DNA from: Bacteroides bouchesdurhonensis
Lineage (GTDB): Bacteria > Bacteroidota > Bacteroidia > Bacteroidales > Bacteroidaceae
Length of the DNA stretch: 64,000 bases
Assembly (NCBI RefSeq): GCF_900155865.1
Contig: NZ_LT707006.1
Span: 4,447,779 to 4,511,778, forward strand
Direction: 5' to 3'
Every line of letters begins with the position of its first letter. The first letter of the stretch is position 1. Below, piece by piece: positions 62,801-64,000 of the stretch. The notes beneath the pieces are model-generated. The model did no database searches. It had not been told where the DNA came from and saw only the letters and a list, made by a program, of their open reading frames with translations. A program made the translations under genes and the position numbers.

Positions 62801-63052
62801 TGGTCGGGCTTTGCGGGACCCTCGGATGATATCCTGAATAAGATCGGGTCCCTGCGCGAGGCACTGCCGGGTGCCAGGGTGACGCTCTACGATTACGACC
62901 CGGTGAAGGGGCTTACCGGAGTGACGGACCCGAACGGTGTGGTGACCCGTTTTGAGTATGACCATTATAACCGATTAACGGACAGTTATTACGTGGATCC
63001 CGATTTGCAGAAGGTGATGTTGCAACAGTATATCTACCGTTTGGGGAAATAA
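59897..63052 (+). CDS. Exported Rhs/YD-repeat protein
   Basis: 1051 residues. Signal peptide about 1-36 (LLLACFPLLGLHAQ). The N-terminal region (DYCTGIPNITIPLYEI, LPISLSYHASGLKP, LAGTGWTLNLEPSIMREVKG) is the opening typical of large secreted Bacteroidetes Rhs proteins. Scattered YD-type units appear later, clearest at the end (TGVTDPNGVVTRFEYDHYN, then RLTDSYY). It has no Rhs core or C-terminal toxin domain; the next gene may supply these. GC-rich codon use differs from the left part of the window, suggesting transfer. A 666-codon antisense frame is a shadow. Confidence 0.85.
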   Translation: MTIFNTIHSKSRIKRISGKLSRVLLLACFPLLGLHAQQPHEISLDVPRIVPVSPEAAAMEKYRSYPVDYCTGIPNITIPLYEIVAGDITLPISLSYHASGLKPKERSGLAGTGWTLNLEPSIMREVKGIVDSDTYGWFNTRNSPVPTDKVERLRYYNAQVDNQYDTQPDKFVYKLPHGGGSGYFLEPFSPMRCIPLTNDDVRYHGTRMDITDGNGVKYEFDGVNEKADDMITRWMCTAIRSPRQTGHPVTFEYTTARTRLHAGAYFNMDSRIVINDIQNGSPKIVFSKMVPGKPNGHYRIDAEGYTSPYNAKLTPLSEAQAGVHYPTSGSFLGGRGEEARLGKINYFGNALTVSYKTVGSDVTATDVYDRMDVTDARGETVRSIEFFISLYNSSTSLTKLDSVRVSAPGVETKVYAFHYNNIYSVPSIYTVAVDHWGFCNGANTTTEDERNIPSFRRKVYVPNGIGKTLETILEHSGRNREADAGWAAAGILSRITDPQGIQTTFEYEGNYGGVRDPSRSADYRNYLHPVGGLRVKSIVTRDPHTGRRTVKSYRYGLTQVNNAGYEPVWGGGAIKHIVSERDYCSGMGNFVEGSISNFTWFEYLTTYRSMPHSNITFNNGSAVMYNIVSEEISGDGMESIHTDYYYNVKLHNYEGVLSWYDGQTDMVKQFLESKPEKELRKLFRPFPAHPQDPSDDLARHPSDSYQIYGRLIRKNCFKKDELVSRTDYENTRVSSNGSVFVDLPVRLISIGADSYSKYMNASTLSGKEFFVSGNYYTPGDENAKVQTEFFLDVTNYCVLSKEKTTEYYSANGRRDSLVTTKDYSYNINFSNPGASLEPKKVEVANSNSTAVTDEYEFLDGFPAVLSYHKHSEGGHSRENRILFKDGTCFPERIRSKTDQTSDFRDEVVYTAYDGHHNVAEIKGKDGTPVTFLWGYLNRFPIAKIENATRNEVLGGMGYSATDTNVLDAWSGFAGPSDDILNKIGSLREALPGARVTLYDYDPVKGLTGVTDPNGVVTRFEYDHYNRLTDSYYVDPDLQKVMLQQYIYRLGK

Positions 63053-63100
63053 CACAAGAAATGAAATACAATAACAGAATTAAAAAAAAAGAAGAAACGT

Positions 63101-64000
63101 ATGAAAAAATATATTTGCATCTTATTGTTTGGCCTGTTCTCGGCGGTGATGTCCGGGCAACCGGCTTACCAGCACCGTATGGACACAGCCATTGACATCG
63201 GCACGCATGACAGCCCTTTTACATTTACCGACAGCCGGTATACGGGGGATTTCGGGGATGATTTTTACTGGGATGTGGATTATCCTCCTTACCTTGGCGT
63301 CAAGGAGGTCTTTTACCGGATTACGCTGACTAATTCAATGACCGTAAGGTTTAAGATAACCCGTCCTGACCGTTGCTGGACCAATGTCGCATTGTTGGAT
63401 GACGCCGGTAAGAGGTGGGAATACAAGTTACACTCCAATATTGCTTTCGGATTGACTCCGGGTGTCTATTACTTTGTAGTGGAGGGGCAGCAGTCGGGTA
63501 ACCTGAATGACCCTGTACCTGATGTGACGATTGACGTGCAGGTGGAGGGAAGCGGGCGTACCACGGGAGAGGATTTCCTGTGCCCCTTTGAGCTGGGGAG
63601 TTTTAGCGATAACTTCAACCTGGCTCCCGGTGTGGAGGATTTCGACCAGTTTAGAAATGACTACCGCTCGGCCAAGGATATGAGGGTGGATGAATACACG
63701 CACGATGTTGTTTACCGTTTCACGCTGGATAATCCGATGAAGGTGAGTTTAAGGCAGGGAGGTGTCCGGGATGAATATGATTATTCGCAGTCCAGCCTGA
63801 TGAATGCCGCCGGGGATACTATCTGTGTATCCAATAGCGGGGACAGCAATGCCCGGCAGGTGGAGCTTTCTGCGGGGGAGTATTATATCTACGGATGGGG
63901 AAGGAGCTTTCGAAGTTCCGGGTTCAGCTTCAACCTTAGCGGCACTCTCCCTCCTGTGGGCAGTGACTTCTCCTATCCGGTAGAGGTGGGCAGCCGTTTT
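63101..64000 (+). CDS. Large exported protein, 3' end beyond the window
   Basis: Open from ATG 63101 to the edge (300 codons shown). Signal peptide about 1-20 (LLFGLFSAVMSGQ). Repeating beta modules of about 110-140 residues follow: each has an acidic F-x-Y/D-rich start, a strand such as VFYRITLTNSMTVRF or VVYRFTLDNPMKVSL, and a closing G-x-YYFVVEG or GEYYIYGWG strand, resembling PPC-like (pre-peptidase C-terminal) domains. A third module begins at the edge. In many Bacteroides such modules head a giant Rhs protein, so this is probably its N-terminus; unseen parts are inference. Confidence 0.75.
   Translation, partial: MKKYICILLFGLFSAVMSGQPAYQHRMDTAIDIGTHDSPFTFTDSRYTGDFGDDFYWDVDYPPYLGVKEVFYRITLTNSMTVRFKITRPDRCWTNVALLDDAGKRWEYKLHSNIAFGLTPGVYYFVVEGQQSGNLNDPVPDVTIDVQVEGSGRTTGEDFLCPFELGSFSDNFNLAPGVEDFDQFRNDYRSAKDMRVDEYTHDVVYRFTLDNPMKVSLRQGGVRDEYDYSQSSLMNAAGDTICVSNSGDSNARQVELSAGEYYIYGWGRSFRSSGFSFNLSGTLPPVGSDFSYPVEVGSRF

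Noticed and set aside
1..64000. tRNA, rRNA, tmRNA, riboswitch or CRISPR array
   Set aside because: Reading both strands I saw no TTC-loop/acceptor combinations, rRNA segments, known aptamer cores or regular spaced repeats. A covariance-model scan (tRNAscan-SE, Infernal) would be decisive.

Overview
The window is Bacteroides-type DNA, most likely Bacteroides itself. The evidence is gene content and promoter style: Mfa/FimB-type lipoprotein fimbrillins, a fused LpxC-FabZ, BACON and BspA-type repeats, a VapE/HU pair, a smalltalk-type small protein, and many promoters of the TTTG...TAnnTTTG type. Most of the window is AT-rich. From about 59.1 kb to the right edge the DNA looks visibly GC-richer and so probably foreign. 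I saw no tRNA, rRNA, CRISPR array or riboswitch.

Layout. 1-2559 is the right part of an IS66-family element inserted into an Rpn-type (PD-(D/E)XK transposase-like) gene; the 3' end of that gene follows and is partly duplicated in tandem (2560-3909). 3910-5184 is non-coding and rich in inverted repeats. 5185-13218 is a fimbrial operon: Mfa1-like major subunit, FimB/Mfa2-like subunit, a 1307-residue tip-like protein with BACON modules, a further fimbrillin and a small orphan. 13470-19720 holds an intact Rpn protein, an NfeD-flotillin pair, an AAA/PD-(D/E)XK protein, a DUF5715 protein and an internally deleted AAA relic. 19807-26013 is mostly housekeeping: PhoH, PurC, MenG, AroE, a hydrolase, a TPM protein and LemA.

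26138-34428 is a signalling locus: LytTR regulator, membrane FHA protein, BspA-like surface protein, membrane Ser/Thr kinase, two acidic glycine-zipper proteins, an exported caspase-like protease, a zinc-ribbon FHA protein and a membrane PP2C phosphatase. Relics of a second kinase and a second acidic protein lie at its edges. 34838-44141 is core metabolism: PurM, RF1, PyrF, an HD hydrolase, LpxD, LpxC-FabZ, LpxA, an acidic PRiA4-like protein and MiaA. 44198-55120 holds an M56 peptidase operon without BlaI, a dipeptidyl peptidase, LipA, a membrane protein, a FabI/GldB-like/methyltransferase operon, a DUF4861 protein and a HAD phosphatase.

55241-58625 is the most unusual part. A VapE-like primase/helicase-type protein and an HU-like protein are divergently transcribed around four 22-bp direct repeats. 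The pair is bounded by two copies of a ~115-bp repeat in inverted orientation. Each copy holds GTGACAATA-type sites with the same internal spacing, and a third copy lies at 3955-4069. This looks like a small replicon or mobile unit, or its domesticated remains, and I could not match the repeat to anything I know.

58626-64000 is an Rhs/YD-repeat cassette: a promoter inside a large dyad, short leader ORFs, a smalltalk-type protein, a 1051-residue exported Rhs protein and the start of a second large exported protein cut by the window edge.
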